The translations under genes and the position numbers were made by a program. From positions 1 through 28,565 of the forward strand of contig CAYRZU010000046.1 of the NCBI GenBank assembly GCA_964428895.1: 28,565 nucleotides of DNA, in the 5' to 3' direction. The notes below the pieces were generated by a model, which saw only the letters and a list, made by a program, of their open reading frames with translations, searched no databases and had not been told where the DNA came from. The first letter of the stretch is position 1. Every line of letters begins with the position of its first letter. Origin of the DNA: HyVt-337 sp964428895 (GTDB taxonomy: Bacteria; Planctomycetota; Phycisphaerae; SM23-33). Positions 21,803-28,565 of this stretch are shown piece by piece.

Positions 21803-22921
21803 CTAGGGGACATCCGGAGCGTTAGGATCTTCCAACACGCCCAGGCGGATCATCTCCTGGACGATGGCCTGGGTGAATAGCGGGGCGTCTTCCGGTGCGA
21901 TGTGCACGAGGTCGGCGGTGGGCATGGCTCGCAGGTCGGGTATATCCATGAAATGGATGGTGACGGCGCCGGTGGCTTCGGCGAGCCGGTCCCAGTACTT
22001 GTTGCGAGGCCAGAGGCGCTGCTGCAAATCCCACAGCGGCCCGCTAGCCGGCGCCAGGAAGAGCACCACCTGTCCGCCTCGGGCTTGGATGCGTGAGACT
22101 AAGGGCCGTATCGTAGAGACTTGGTGGTCATACCACATTTGGGGTCGCACCCGTCGCTCGGCGATATCGATGGCCTCCAATCGTCTGACATACCGCGTCC
22201 GGCGGCGCAGATGCTTCTTCTTGGCCGCTTCCGAAGACCCCTGTCGCTCGGCCATCAGCTTGGCCCAGGTGTCGGGCTCGGCGACGCTGGAATGGAAGGC
22301 CCGGCTCCGATCGGGGAACAGTTGCAGGGCCTTGTACATTTCCGGCCGATGCAGTCGGCCTCGCGCCGCATAGCGGATACCGATTCGCGGATTCAGGATG
22401 GCAAACCGGCCCTGCAATTCCAGTTCAACCCATTTGCCCACCGCCGCTTGCCATCGGCCGAGATGCCCGTAGGTCCTATGATAGAAGTCGACCCAGCGCT
22501 GCTGGTCCTCTCGAATCGCCGCTCGGTAGGTGTCCGGAACGTACCCGTAGATGACGACCCCCCGGAAATTCTCGTCGTCGGCCAGGTCTCGAAGTGCGCC
22601 CAGCGGGCGCTGGCCTGCCACACCCAGCAAGACCGTCTCCGTGCCAGGGCAAGCGTCGGCGAGGACCGTCGGCTGGAAGCGCAGCATCCGGCTGGTGCCG
22701 AGGACGGCCACGGTGTTTCGGGTATCGCCGGTACGGAGACGGTCGCGCTGGGCCGCCCACAGGGCCCGGTCGTCGGTGACGGACGGCACGAAGCCGAGCC
22801 GGCGTGTGGCCCACTCCGCGCCGGCGAAGATGGCCCCGGCCAGCAATAGCGTCAGGGCCCACGTGGCGGCGTAATGACCGCGCGGCGCCCGCTGGTTAGA
22901 ATTGGAAGTAGATGAAGGCAC
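21803..22921 (-). CDS. SGNH-type acyltransferase partner of MBOAT (AlgJ/DltD-like)
   Basis: A 372-residue protein with one N-terminal membrane segment (about 18-37) and a periplasmic SGNH-like domain. VLGTSRM (73-79) supplies the catalytic Ser S77, and ADLVHI (336-341) near the C-terminus gives the D-X-X-H pair D337/H340. This is the layout of AlgJ, AlgX and related O-acetyltransferases that receive acyl groups from an MBOAT protein. The gene overlaps the 3' end of the MBOAT gene by 26 nt, so translation is likely coupled and the two proteins act together. The target polymer is unknown; an exopolysaccharide is the likely substrate. Confidence 0.82.
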   Translation of the reverse strand: MPSSTSNSNQRAPRGHYAATWALTLLLAGAIFAGAEWATRRLGFVPSVTDDRALWAAQRDRLRTGDTRNTVAVLGTSRMLRFQPTVLADACPGTETVLLGVAGQRPLGALRDLADDENFRGVVIYGYVPDTYRAAIREDQQRWVDFYHRTYGHLGRWQAAVGKWVELELQGRFAILNPRIGIRYAARGRLHRPEMYKALQLFPDRSRAFHSSVAEPDTWAKLMAERQGSSEAAKKKHLRRRTRYVRRLEAIDIAERRVRPQMWYDHQVSTIRPLVSRIQARGGQVVLFLAPASGPLWDLQQRLWPRNKYWDRLAEATGAVTIHFMDIPDLRAMPTADLVHIAPEDAPLFTQAIVQEMIRLGVLEDPNAPDVP

Positions 22922-24320
22922 GATCTTCTCCCGCTGAGGACATGAGGATCAAGACGATCAGAATTGCGACCACCGCGGCCCGGATGGTCCAGTGGGTTCG
23001 CCGGGCCGCCCACTCCAGGCTGCGATCTCGAAGGACCCAGTGGATCCCCAGCACCGCCGCGGCGACTCCAAACGCCAGGCACAGCATATGCCCACTGAGG
23101 GATTGAGGTTTGGGTGAGCCCACATAGCCGAACATTGAGCCCAGCATACGGAATGCCTGGCCGAATCCGTCGCTCCTGAAGAAGACCCGGGCCAGGCAAC
23201 TCAGTCCGAAGGTCAGGATCGCGAGCATCGGCCGGACGCCGACCCACCGCCACGACGGCGTGCCAAACAGACGCTTCAGCCCGTGTTGGACGACCAAGAA
23301 GACCCCGTGGAGCCCGCCCCAGGCGACGAACGTCCACCTCGCGCCGTGCCAGAGGCCACAGACCAGCATGGTCGCCATTAGGTTGATCACGGTTCGGGCC
23401 GGCCCCTTTCGACTACCGCCCAGCGCCACGTAGACGTAATCACGAAACCAGGTGGACATGGTGATGTGCCAACGGGACCAGAAATCCCTGAACCCGATGG
23501 CTGCATAGGGGCAGCGAAAGTTGTCCGGCAGGACGAACCCCAGACACATTGCCACGCCGATAGCGCAGGCGGAGTACCCGGCGAAGTCGCAGTAGATCTG
23601 CATCGCAAACGCCACCGTTCCCGCCCAGGCCGACGCGGTTCTCATCACCCGCTCGGTACTGTAGACGGCCTCGACAATCGGCGCCATCAGGCCGTCGGCG
23701 ACGACCATCTTCTGAAACAGGCCCAGCACCAAGAGCGTCAGCCCCCAGCTTACCTGGCGGGCCGACGCGGTCTTGGGCTCGACGCACTGGGGGAGGAACT
23801 GGTTGGCCCGGACGACCGGCCCGGCCACGAGTTGCGGGAAGAACGTTACGAACAACGCGTAGTCCAGGAAGGAGGGCCAGGGGCGCGTCTGTCGCCGGTA
23901 GACGTCGATGGTGTAGGCCAACGTCTGAAAGGTGTAGAAGCTGATGCCGACCGGCAGAATGATGCTGGGCGCCGCGGGTTGAAAATCCCACCCCAGCGAC
24001 CCCATTAGGTGCTGAAAGTTGGCCAGCATGAAGCCCGCGTACTTGAAATAGCCCAGCATGCCCAGGTTGACCAGGAGGCTTAAGGCCAACAGACCCTTCC
24101 GGCGGCTCGGCGCCGCGGCTCGCCCGATCCACCGGGCCACGGCGAAATCAATGACCGTTGAAATCCATAGCAGCGCCACAAACGGAGGATTCCAGGATGC
24201 GTAGAAGACATAGCTGAGCAAGAGCAGGACCAGCTTCTTGACGCGCCAACCGATCGGCAGCCGCGACAGGGCAACGACGACCCCGAAGAAGAGAATGAAG
24301 CTGTAGGAGTTGAATAGCAC
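22896..24320 (-). CDS. MBOAT family membrane O-acyltransferase
   Basis: A 474-residue polytopic membrane protein of the AlgI/DltB type that passes acyl groups across the membrane for polysaccharide O-acylation. It begins with GTG; MLFNSYSFILFF is the canonical start of this family, so the site is secure even though no ribosome site is obvious. Signature elements are PVGISFYTFQTLAYTIDVYR (residues 123-142), FFPQLVAGPVVRA (160-172), GFRDFWSRWHITMSTWFRDY (276-295) with H285, and the catalytic His H325 in CGLWHGARWTF. The SGNH gene overlaps its 3' end. A promoter with a poly-C spacer lies upstream. Confidence 0.93.
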   Translation of the reverse strand: MLFNSYSFILFFGVVVALSRLPIGWRVKKLVLLLLSYVFYASWNPPFVALLWISTVIDFAVARWIGRAAAPSRRKGLLALSLLVNLGMLGYFKYAGFMLANFQHLMGSLGWDFQPAAPSIILPVGISFYTFQTLAYTIDVYRRQTRPWPSFLDYALFVTFFPQLVAGPVVRANQFLPQCVEPKTASARQVSWGLTLLVLGLFQKMVVADGLMAPIVEAVYSTERVMRTASAWAGTVAFAMQIYCDFAGYSACAIGVAMCLGFVLPDNFRCPYAAIGFRDFWSRWHITMSTWFRDYVYVALGGSRKGPARTVINLMATMLVCGLWHGARWTFVAWGGLHGVFLVVQHGLKRLFGTPSWRWVGVRPMLAILTFGLSCLARVFFRSDGFGQAFRMLGSMFGYVGSPKPQSLSGHMLCLAFGVAAAVLGIHWVLRDRSLEWAARRTHWTIRAAVVAILIVLILMSSAGEDRAFIYFQF

Positions 24321-24425
24321 GCCGGCCGCACCGTGGGCGTCGGGATGTCCGCTTGTCGATTGCCGCCGGTCCCAACGCCTTGCGCCCGGCGTATCAGGCC
24401 CAGAGGCGCCCGACCCAGGGGGACA

Positions 24426-24456
24426 GTTCTATCACGGCCGGGGGGGGACGTGTCAA
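24426..24456 (-). promoter_or_regulatory. Promoter of the MBOAT/SGNH pair with a C8 spacer tract
   Basis: On the minus strand a perfect TTGACA (24456-24451) is followed by a 19-nt spacer and TAGAAC (24431-24426). The spacer includes eight consecutive C (24447-24440). The start site would be near 24419, leaving a leader of about 100 nt. The spacing is 2 nt longer than optimal. Confidence 0.45.
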
Positions 24457-24539
24457 CATCGCGACCGGGGCTCCGGCGCCACGGGGAGGCGTGATTCTGA
24501 CGACCCGGCAAAGATTTTTACGCTCGGTCTGGGCTAACC

Positions 24540-24628
24540 GTTTGTCAGTTTATGGGTTGTCGGTGTGGCCTGCCGGGGGTGGCTGGGAACGGACCTGTGG
24601 GATTTGGTTTTCAGCCCATCTGTCAAAC
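24540..24628 (+). ncRNA. Candidate structured leader or small RNA, about 89 nt
   Basis: The outer arms 24540-24548 and 24620-24628 pair at 8 of 9 positions (one T-T mismatch). After a 3-nt bulge (24549-24551) the inner arms 24552-24559 and 24612-24619 pair at all 8 positions with one G-U. The 52-nt loop is G-rich. Strand is assigned by the downstream PEP-CTERM gene, but the pairing would also work on the other strand. No known riboswitch consensus was recognised. Confidence 0.35.
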
Positions 24629-24647
24629 AATCTACTGCAACCGATGT

Positions 24648-24666
24648 CCGGGCCCACGAAGCCCGG
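24648..24666 (+). other. Perfect GC hairpin in the PEP-CTERM leader
   Basis: CCGGGC (24648-24653) and GCCCGG (24661-24666) pair perfectly around a 7-nt loop. No T tract follows, so it is not an obvious terminator; it may be part of a structured leader with the element at 24540-24628. Confidence 0.3.
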
Positions 24667-24767
24667 CGCCGGTGGCTAGTCCGACGGGCCATCGTGCTCG
24701 CCGGTCTTGAACAATCCTATTACCGCCTGCGCCCGCCGTACGCGCCGGCGGCGAAAGAGGTCTGACC

Positions 24768-25388
24768 ATGACCGACCGACGGAGTTTGCGTGTCGGCATT
24801 GTGGCGGTGGCTTTGCTGGCACTGGTGACCGCCGCGCATGCCGAGCCAATGACGTTCAACGGAATGGCGCTCAGCCGGAGTCTGATGGTGCACGATTCGT
24901 CCCTCCCCGGGGGCCAGGAAGTCCTGTGGGCGGGCCAGCAATCGATCACCTATCAGGGGGAGGACCTCTGGAGCTACTGCGTTCAGGTCGACCGGGGGGC
25001 CGCCTCGATGGAGGCGACCGAACAGCCGATTGCGACCTTGCCCAACTATGAGTTGGTGGGGTACCTGTTCGAGACGTTCGGCCCGCAGATGTCCAACACC
25101 GGGGCGGCCGCTTTGCAGGTTGCGATCTGGGAGGCCGTCCATGAAACCGGGCCGGCCTTTGACGCTTCGGCCGGCTCGTTCTTCATCGATCCGGGCCTGA
25201 TGGTCATCAGTCAATCCAACGCCATGCTCAACAGCTTCGGCGGCGTCTCCACGCCGTCCTCGGTCCTCCTGACCAACCCCCTCTACCAAGACGTACTGAT
25301 CCTCTCAGACGGCGGCGTCCCGGAACCTATCTCCCTGGGGCTGCTATCCGTGGGCGGGCTGGCCATCCTTCGACGGCGCAAGACTTAA
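24768..25388 (+). CDS. PEP-CTERM protein with probable internal thioester (TED-like) domain
   Basis: A 206-residue secreted protein with AAAGAGG before the ATG. A signal peptide covers 1-25 (ending AHA). The mature part has the two sequence hallmarks of bacterial thioester domains: a Cys in an aromatic-Cys motif, LWSYCVQVDRG with C71, and a later LQVAIWE with Q117 just before the AIW block. In thioester adhesins of Gram-positive bacteria these Cys and Gln side chains form an internal thioester that binds covalently to target amines. The C-terminus is a PEP-CTERM signal: VPEP (184-187), hydrophobic stretch and RRRKT. If correct, this would be a surface protein that attaches itself covalently to a partner or matrix. 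The thioester assignment is by motif only; the PEP-CTERM part is secure. Confidence 0.85.
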   Translation: MTDRRSLRVGIVAVALLALVTAAHAEPMTFNGMALSRSLMVHDSSLPGGQEVLWAGQQSITYQGEDLWSYCVQVDRGAASMEATEQPIATLPNYELVGYLFETFGPQMSNTGAAALQVAIWEAVHETGPAFDASAGSFFIDPGLMVISQSNAMLNSFGGVSTPSSVLLTNPLYQDVLILSDGGVPEPISLGLLSVGGLAILRRRKT

Positions 25389-25413
25389 GCCCTCCAACAA
25401 TCGATAGGCCCAC

Positions 25414-25450
25414 GCGGGCGGCGATCATTACGGTTGTCGCCCGCCTTCTT
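25414..25450 (+). terminator. Intrinsic terminator of the thioester-type PEP-CTERM gene
   Basis: Arms 25414-25424 and 25434-25444 pair at all 11 positions (two G-U) around a 9-nt loop, followed by CTTCTT. It lies 25 nt after the stop codon. Confidence 0.65.
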
Positions 25451-25515
25451 GCGCGCTCCGAGGGAACAGGACGAGCCGGACATGGCGCGATGCGAGACAA
25501 CCCGAATTGCCGCGC

Positions 25516-25548
25516 AAAGAAAGAGCGGCGGCCCGAAGACCGCCGCTC
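25516..25548 (-). terminator. Intrinsic terminator of the dockerin-like PEP-CTERM gene
   Basis: A perfect 9-bp stem (25523-25531 with 25540-25548) around an 8-nt loop. On the minus strand it is followed by TTTCTTTG. It closely resembles the terminator at 27836-27863. Confidence 0.75.
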
Positions 25549-25571
25549 CGATTCGTGCTCAGTTTTCGTGA

Positions 25572-26852
25572 CTACTTCTTGCGTCTCAAGAACGCCATTC
25601 CGCCCAAGGCCAGCAGACCCATGGTGGCCGGTTCGGGGACGGCCGAAGCCGAGCTGCCGAAGGTGCCCTTCAAGATCTGCAAGTCGGTGGCGTTGACCAC
25701 GGTGTCGCAGTTGGCGTTGCCGCCGGCATAGCCGACGCCGGAAGAGCCAAAGGTGCCCTTCATGATCTGAAGGTCCGTAGCGTTGACGACGCCGTTCAGG
25801 TCGAAATCGCCAACGTAGGTGCCCGTTCCGTCCGGCGTGCCGTCGCCGTCGGTGTCGTACTCGACGAGGTTTTCGACCATGTAAATCATGTCGTCTTCAT
25901 CGACGTCGCCGTCGTCGTCCATGTCGTAGGTGGCGGGGTCGCCGCCCATGTTGGCGCACAGAATGTCGATGTCGTCGGCGTCAACGTCGTCGTCGCCGTC
26001 AAAGTCACCGGGGGTCGAGATGTCGAAGTAGTACTCCGTCAGACGAACGCCGCAGCGCTGGCCGGAGTAGTCGAAGCGGACCCAACCCTTGATTCCGTCC
26101 ATTTCGAAGCCCATCTTGCCGACTGTACTGCCCCACGTGCCGGAATAGCCGCCCGTCACGTAGGCGGTACCTATCAGGCCGATCACATCATCTATGAAGA
26201 GGCCGTCGACGGTCTGCCCCACGGACATCTGGATGTGATCCCCAGGATCATAATAATCATCACCCAGAATGCCGCCATCGGGAGATGCCGTGATGAAGGT
26301 ACCGAACTGGTACTGCCCATCGAGGTAGAGCTCTGCCGTAACGTAGATGCAATCCTCCAGGTAGCCGGTGGCGGGGACGGTCTGGTTCGAGACCCAGTCG
26401 GAGTAGACGAGGCTCTCGTCCACCCCGGGCGTGCCCGGATCGTCGGGTAAGCCGCTGGGGCCACTGATCATGGTTCCCTGCCCGTGACCGCTATAGGTCC
26501 CGGAGGGATTGTGAGCCTGATGCGTCACCGGTATGTCGGTCCAGACCTCACCGGTATAGGGGTTCAACGCCAACAGGACATAGCCGGTAGCGCCGGGGTC
26601 TGTTGGCCACGTGTTGGGAGATGTTCCGCCGGCGGGGAAGACCGTGTCCCATTGCGCGCCGTCAACCCAAGGGTCGTACGATTCCGAGGCAATGCCCATG
26701 TAGTTGCCGCCGGTGTCCTGCGGGCCGTACTGGACGTGCTTGCCAGATCCTACGACGCCATATTGCACCACACCAGAAGCCATTGATGTGATGGCTGCGA
26801 TGGCCAGGCAGGCCAAGGCTACATTTGCAGCGCGACTCCTTAATTTCACCAT
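25572..26852 (-). CDS. PEP-CTERM protein with dockerin-like calcium loops
   Basis: A 426-residue secreted protein. The start at 26852 follows GAGAGGA; an upstream in-frame ATG at 26927 would put 25 residues before the signal peptide. Signal peptide about 1-27. Residues 28-270 are a beta-rich domain of unknown type containing SYDPWVDGAQWDTVFPAGG. From 282 on come four Ca-binding loops in two pairs: DFDGDDDVDADD (283-294) with DMDDDGDVDEDD, then DFDLNGVVNATD with NANCDTVVNATD, plus a DTDGDGTPDG linker. The second pair is a type I dockerin-like duplication (NATDLQI-M/L-KGTFGSS twice). VPEP at 405-408 and an RRKK tail form the sorting signal. In planctomycetes such modules are common on surface proteins and are not proof of a cellulosome. 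Confidence 0.9.
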   Translation of the reverse strand: MVKLRSRAANVALACLAIAAITSMASGVVQYGVVGSGKHVQYGPQDTGGNYMGIASESYDPWVDGAQWDTVFPAGGTSPNTWPTDPGATGYVLLALNPYTGEVWTDIPVTHQAHNPSGTYSGHGQGTMISGPSGLPDDPGTPGVDESLVYSDWVSNQTVPATGYLEDCIYVTAELYLDGQYQFGTFITASPDGGILGDDYYDPGDHIQMSVGQTVDGLFIDDVIGLIGTAYVTGGYSGTWGSTVGKMGFEMDGIKGWVRFDYSGQRCGVRLTEYYFDISTPGDFDGDDDVDADDIDILCANMGGDPATYDMDDDGDVDEDDMIYMVENLVEYDTDGDGTPDGTGTYVGDFDLNGVVNATDLQIMKGTFGSSGVGYAGGNANCDTVVNATDLQILKGTFGSSASAVPEPATMGLLALGGMAFLRRKK

Positions 26853-26971
26853 CAGAGTTTCCTCTCTCGTCCCGTCAGACGAAGGTTCCTGCCCCGAGAG
26901 ATGAAAACCGCGCAAAAAGGCCTCCACCTCTCTGGACTACTTGGCAATCCTCACAGCAATTCTACCCCAAG

Positions 26972-26980
26972 AGTATACCA
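26972..26980 (-). promoter_or_regulatory. Extended -10 promoter of the dockerin-like gene
   Basis: On the minus strand the bases read TGGTATACT (26980-26972), an extended -10 element. The start site near 26965 would give a leader of about 110 nt before the ATG at 26852. Confidence 0.5.
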
Positions 26981-27070
26981 CGCCTTCACTCTTGACGCGA
27001 GAGATGCTTCAGGGCGGTCGGGGCCGGCATCGCGGAACAACACAGGGAACGGCCACGCACAAAGCCAGGC

Positions 27071-27094
27071 CGCCCGAAGCCGTCAAGGCGGGCG
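27071..27094 (-). terminator. Weak hairpin just after the lipoprotein stop
   Basis: CGCCCG (27071-27076) pairs with CGGGCG (27089-27094). On the minus strand the stem begins right after the stop codon and is followed by GCCTGGCTTTG, which is only partly T-rich. A weak terminator is possible. Confidence 0.3.
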
Positions 27095-27721
27095 TCAGAA
27101 AGGCGCCAGTGCCTCGTCTTCTGTCGAGGCAGCGATCTCGCCCATCTTGATCTCCTCGCAGGTGCCATCGAGCCCGAACCACAGAGACATGTAGTAGGGG
27201 CGTTGGATCTCCGTAATAACGCTGGCGTCGTAGAGCTGCACGAGTTGACCCGTTCCCACGCTTCTGACCGACAGCAGCGGCGGGCCCCGCTCGAGATTGG
27301 CCTCGCACTGTTCGGGGGTATAGCCTTCGACCTCGTCGTCAACAATTGCCCTCGTGGCCGTATCGAGAGCGAGGTCGCAGCTCCGATCCACCTTGCTGAT
27401 GGCAATCACCTGGCCATCGCCCATTTCCAGCAGGTACCGGTACTTGCCCAAGGCGTCATACTTGACCGGGTACATGCGCCACTCACGGGGAGGGCGTTGG
27501 CTCTGGAAGATATCCTGTGGCGGGCCGAGGATCGCATCGGCCGTGGCCGCTGAGACACCCATCAACTCCTCAGATTTCTCCCTCACGTCAACCTCATCGA
27601 CGGCAAACCCAACAAGGCCTACCGTTGCGCCGATGGGCGTTGCGCGACACCCCCCGACAGCCAACGCGGTGAGCACAACGACAGCCATTGTGGCGAAGCA
27701 TCGTGATCTGCTCATTCTCAT
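27095..27721 (-). CDS. Small lipoprotein of unknown function
   Basis: A 208-residue protein. The ribosome site AGGAGA is followed at once by two in-frame ATG codons (27721 and 27715), either of which could be used; the longer upstream frame to 27823 is not supported. The N-terminus is a lipoprotein signal: RSRCF, a hydrophobic stretch, then LAVGGC with the lipid-bearing Cys at residue 25. The mature part contains GPPQDIFQSQRPPREWRMYPVKYDALGKYRYLLEMGDGQV (split: a GPPQD turn, then a REWRMYPV strand and a KYRYLLEMGDG strand). This resembles small outer-membrane lipoproteins with a SmpA/BamE-like build, but the match is not strong. It lies between two PEP-CTERM genes on the same strand. Confidence 0.75.
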   Translation of the reverse strand: MRMSRSRCFATMAVVVLTALAVGGCRATPIGATVGLVGFAVDEVDVREKSEELMGVSAATADAILGPPQDIFQSQRPPREWRMYPVKYDALGKYRYLLEMGDGQVIAISKVDRSCDLALDTATRAIVDDEVEGYTPEQCEANLERGPPLLSVRSVGTGQLVQLYDASVITEIQRPYYMSLWFGLDGTCEEIKMGEIAASTEDEALAPF

Positions 27722-27835
27722 GGTCTCCTGATGGGCGGCGGCAGGGGGATTGTCAAGGCCGTATGCTATCACCTCGCCCGCCGCCAGGAAAGCCAAGAGC
27801 GACTTCTCTCGACCAGTCCACATCTGCGCAACGAA

Positions 27836-27863
27836 AGAGCGGCAGCCCGCAAGCCGCCGCTCT
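27836..27863 (-). terminator. Intrinsic terminator of the edge PEP-CTERM gene
   Basis: AGAGCGGC (27836-27843) pairs with GCCGCTCT (27856-27863); two further pairs follow after one mismatch. On the minus strand the stem is followed by TTTCGTTGCGC. The sequence is a near copy of the terminator at 25516-25548. Confidence 0.7.
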
Positions 27864-27869
27864 CAGTGA

Positions 27870-28523
27870 CTACTGGCGTCGTCTCAGCAGCGCCAAGCCG
27901 CCGAGAAACAGCAGACCCATGGCGGCTGGCTCGGGAACTTCCCCTAGGATGAAGGGGGAAAGACTGTCGGTGTAAACGGCAATGCGGTTGCCCACGATAT
28001 CATGGAACTCCCCGGCCTCATCCACAAACAACTGCTCCCAGGAGTGGGGAGGCCCGCCCGGAACGAGATGCCACAGGAACAACTCCTCCTCAGGGACCAG
28101 CAGGCCGGTGTCATCGTAGCCGAGCGTCAGGAGGATACGCCCGTTGAACTCCCCGGTGAAGTCGATGTCCCACATTTGTACGGGGTCCGATCCCAAGAAT
28201 AGGTCCGCGGCCAGGAACTCCTCGGCCGTCAGTTCACTGGCCGGCGTCGGCTCGAACACGCACGAGAAGTCCCCCGCGCCGGTCACGTCATCGAAGACGG
28301 CCTCCGCGCCGCCAAGGACATCTGAGCCGCCACCTGTCTCCGTGCTCTGGTTGGCTCCCGAAGACACTTCGACGGTGGTCGGTTCGTAATCGTAGAACAC
28401 CGTTACCGACCCATCGAAACTGCCCGGGGCTGCGTTGACTGGACCTATCGACGGCGGGGGATCAACCGACACGTAGGTCTGTACGCTCGATGAAATCGTC
28501 GTCGTGAACGTGCTTAGCCCCAC
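27870..28523 (-). CDS. PEP-CTERM protein, 5' end uncertain at window edge
   Basis: A 217-residue reading with GTG as the only usable start in the window. It has no signal peptide, although its C-terminus is a clear PEP-CTERM signal: VPEP from residue 196, hydrophobic stretch, RRRQ tail. Upstream of the GTG the frame stays open for 13 more codons that read like mature protein (SSDFAPY), then meets TGA at 28563-28565, the very end of the window. The signal peptide must therefore lie in another frame beyond the edge (a frameshift or pseudogene), or the gene is a broken 5' remnant. The body is acidic and beta-rich (TVFYDYEPTTVEV, RILLTLGYDDTG), with no family recognised. Confidence 0.7.
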   Translation of the reverse strand: MGLSTFTTTISSSVQTYVSVDPPPSIGPVNAAPGSFDGSVTVFYDYEPTTVEVSSGANQSTETGGGSDVLGGAEAVFDDVTGAGDFSCVFEPTPASELTAEEFLAADLFLGSDPVQMWDIDFTGEFNGRILLTLGYDDTGLLVPEEELFLWHLVPGGPPHSWEQLFVDEAGEFHDIVGNRIAVYTDSLSPFILGEVPEPAAMGLLFLGGLALLRRRQ

Positions 28524-28565
28524 GTAAGGAGCGAAATCGGAGGATAGCGTGCTTGTACGTCGTCA

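Larger units (their letters stand above)
24321..24767. other. 447-nt intergenic region between divergent MBOAT and PEP-CTERM genes
   Basis: No credible protein gene. It holds the minus-strand promoter at 24426-24456, a long imperfect hairpin at 24540-24628, a perfect GC hairpin at 24648-24666, and AAAGAGG before the PEP-CTERM start. A 108-codon open frame on the plus strand (24353-24679) has no family resemblance and no ribosome site. Confidence 0.6.

Noticed and set aside
24353..24679. 108-codon plus-strand frame in the intergenic region before the thioester PEP-CTERM gene
   Set aside because: No ribosome site, no signal or domain, and it overlaps the promoter and hairpin elements.
25572..26010. 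Evidence for a cellulosome from the dockerin-like repeats
   Set aside because: No cohesin or scaffoldin gene in the window, and such loops are common spacers in planctomycete surface proteins.
1..28565. CRISPR arrays, tRNA or rRNA genes, insertion sequences, phage genes
   Set aside because: No regularly spaced repeats, cloverleaf sequences, transposase motifs or terminal inverted repeats were seen on either strand.

Overview
The window looks like a piece of a GC-rich planctomycete chromosome, most likely class Phycisphaerae. The evidence is the combination of four PEP-CTERM secreted proteins (VPEP, hydrophobic stretch, basic tail), dockerin-like calcium loops, a prepilin-type protein with an H-X9-D tail, a sulfatase-fold enzyme, a ThiD2-ThiE fusion and DUF58. 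This placement is inference; there is no rRNA or other marker in the window. Most genes have AGGAG-type ribosome sites, and -10 boxes of the form TAnAAT recur upstream of starts on both strands.

Layout. Bases 1-383 hold no protein gene but contain a compact candidate small RNA gene (about 138-258) with its own extended -10 promoter and a T tract. Then come an FGE/SUMF1-fold PEP-CTERM protein (384-1424), a fucose isomerase family protein (1492-3204, minus), a prepilin-like protein (3423-4187), a coiled-coil membrane protein (4212-5246, minus) and a DUF58 protein (5471-6403). A protein quality control block follows: HtrA-type protease, Hsp20 and Lon (6509-11280). Convergent to it lie thiE (with an N-terminal ThiD2 domain), glyA, and a large secreted protein with a degenerate trypsin-like domain (11521-15712, minus). 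Rightward come a DsbD-like thiol-disulfide transporter and lepA (15856-19572).

From 19.5 kb on the content turns to surface and accessory functions: a sulfatase-fold hydrolase with Thr at the usual formylglycine position, a membrane-anchored dual-specificity phosphatase, an overlapping MBOAT/SGNH acyltransferase pair typical of exopolysaccharide O-acylation, a PEP-CTERM protein with a probable Cys-Gln thioester domain, a dockerin-like PEP-CTERM protein, a small lipoprotein, and a PEP-CTERM protein whose 5' end is unclear at the window edge.

How the genes fit together: htrA, hsp20 and lon form a proteostasis cluster; glyA and thiE are a short operon; the MBOAT/SGNH pair next to three PEP-CTERM genes fits the known link between PEP-CTERM sorting and extracellular polysaccharide. 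No exosortase, CRISPR array, tRNA, rRNA, insertion sequence or phage gene was seen. The points most worth a second look are the 121-nt RNA, the thioester-type PEP-CTERM protein, the Thr-sulfatase, the pseudoprotease, a poly-C tract inside the promoter spacer of the acyltransferase pair, and a probably leaderless lepA.
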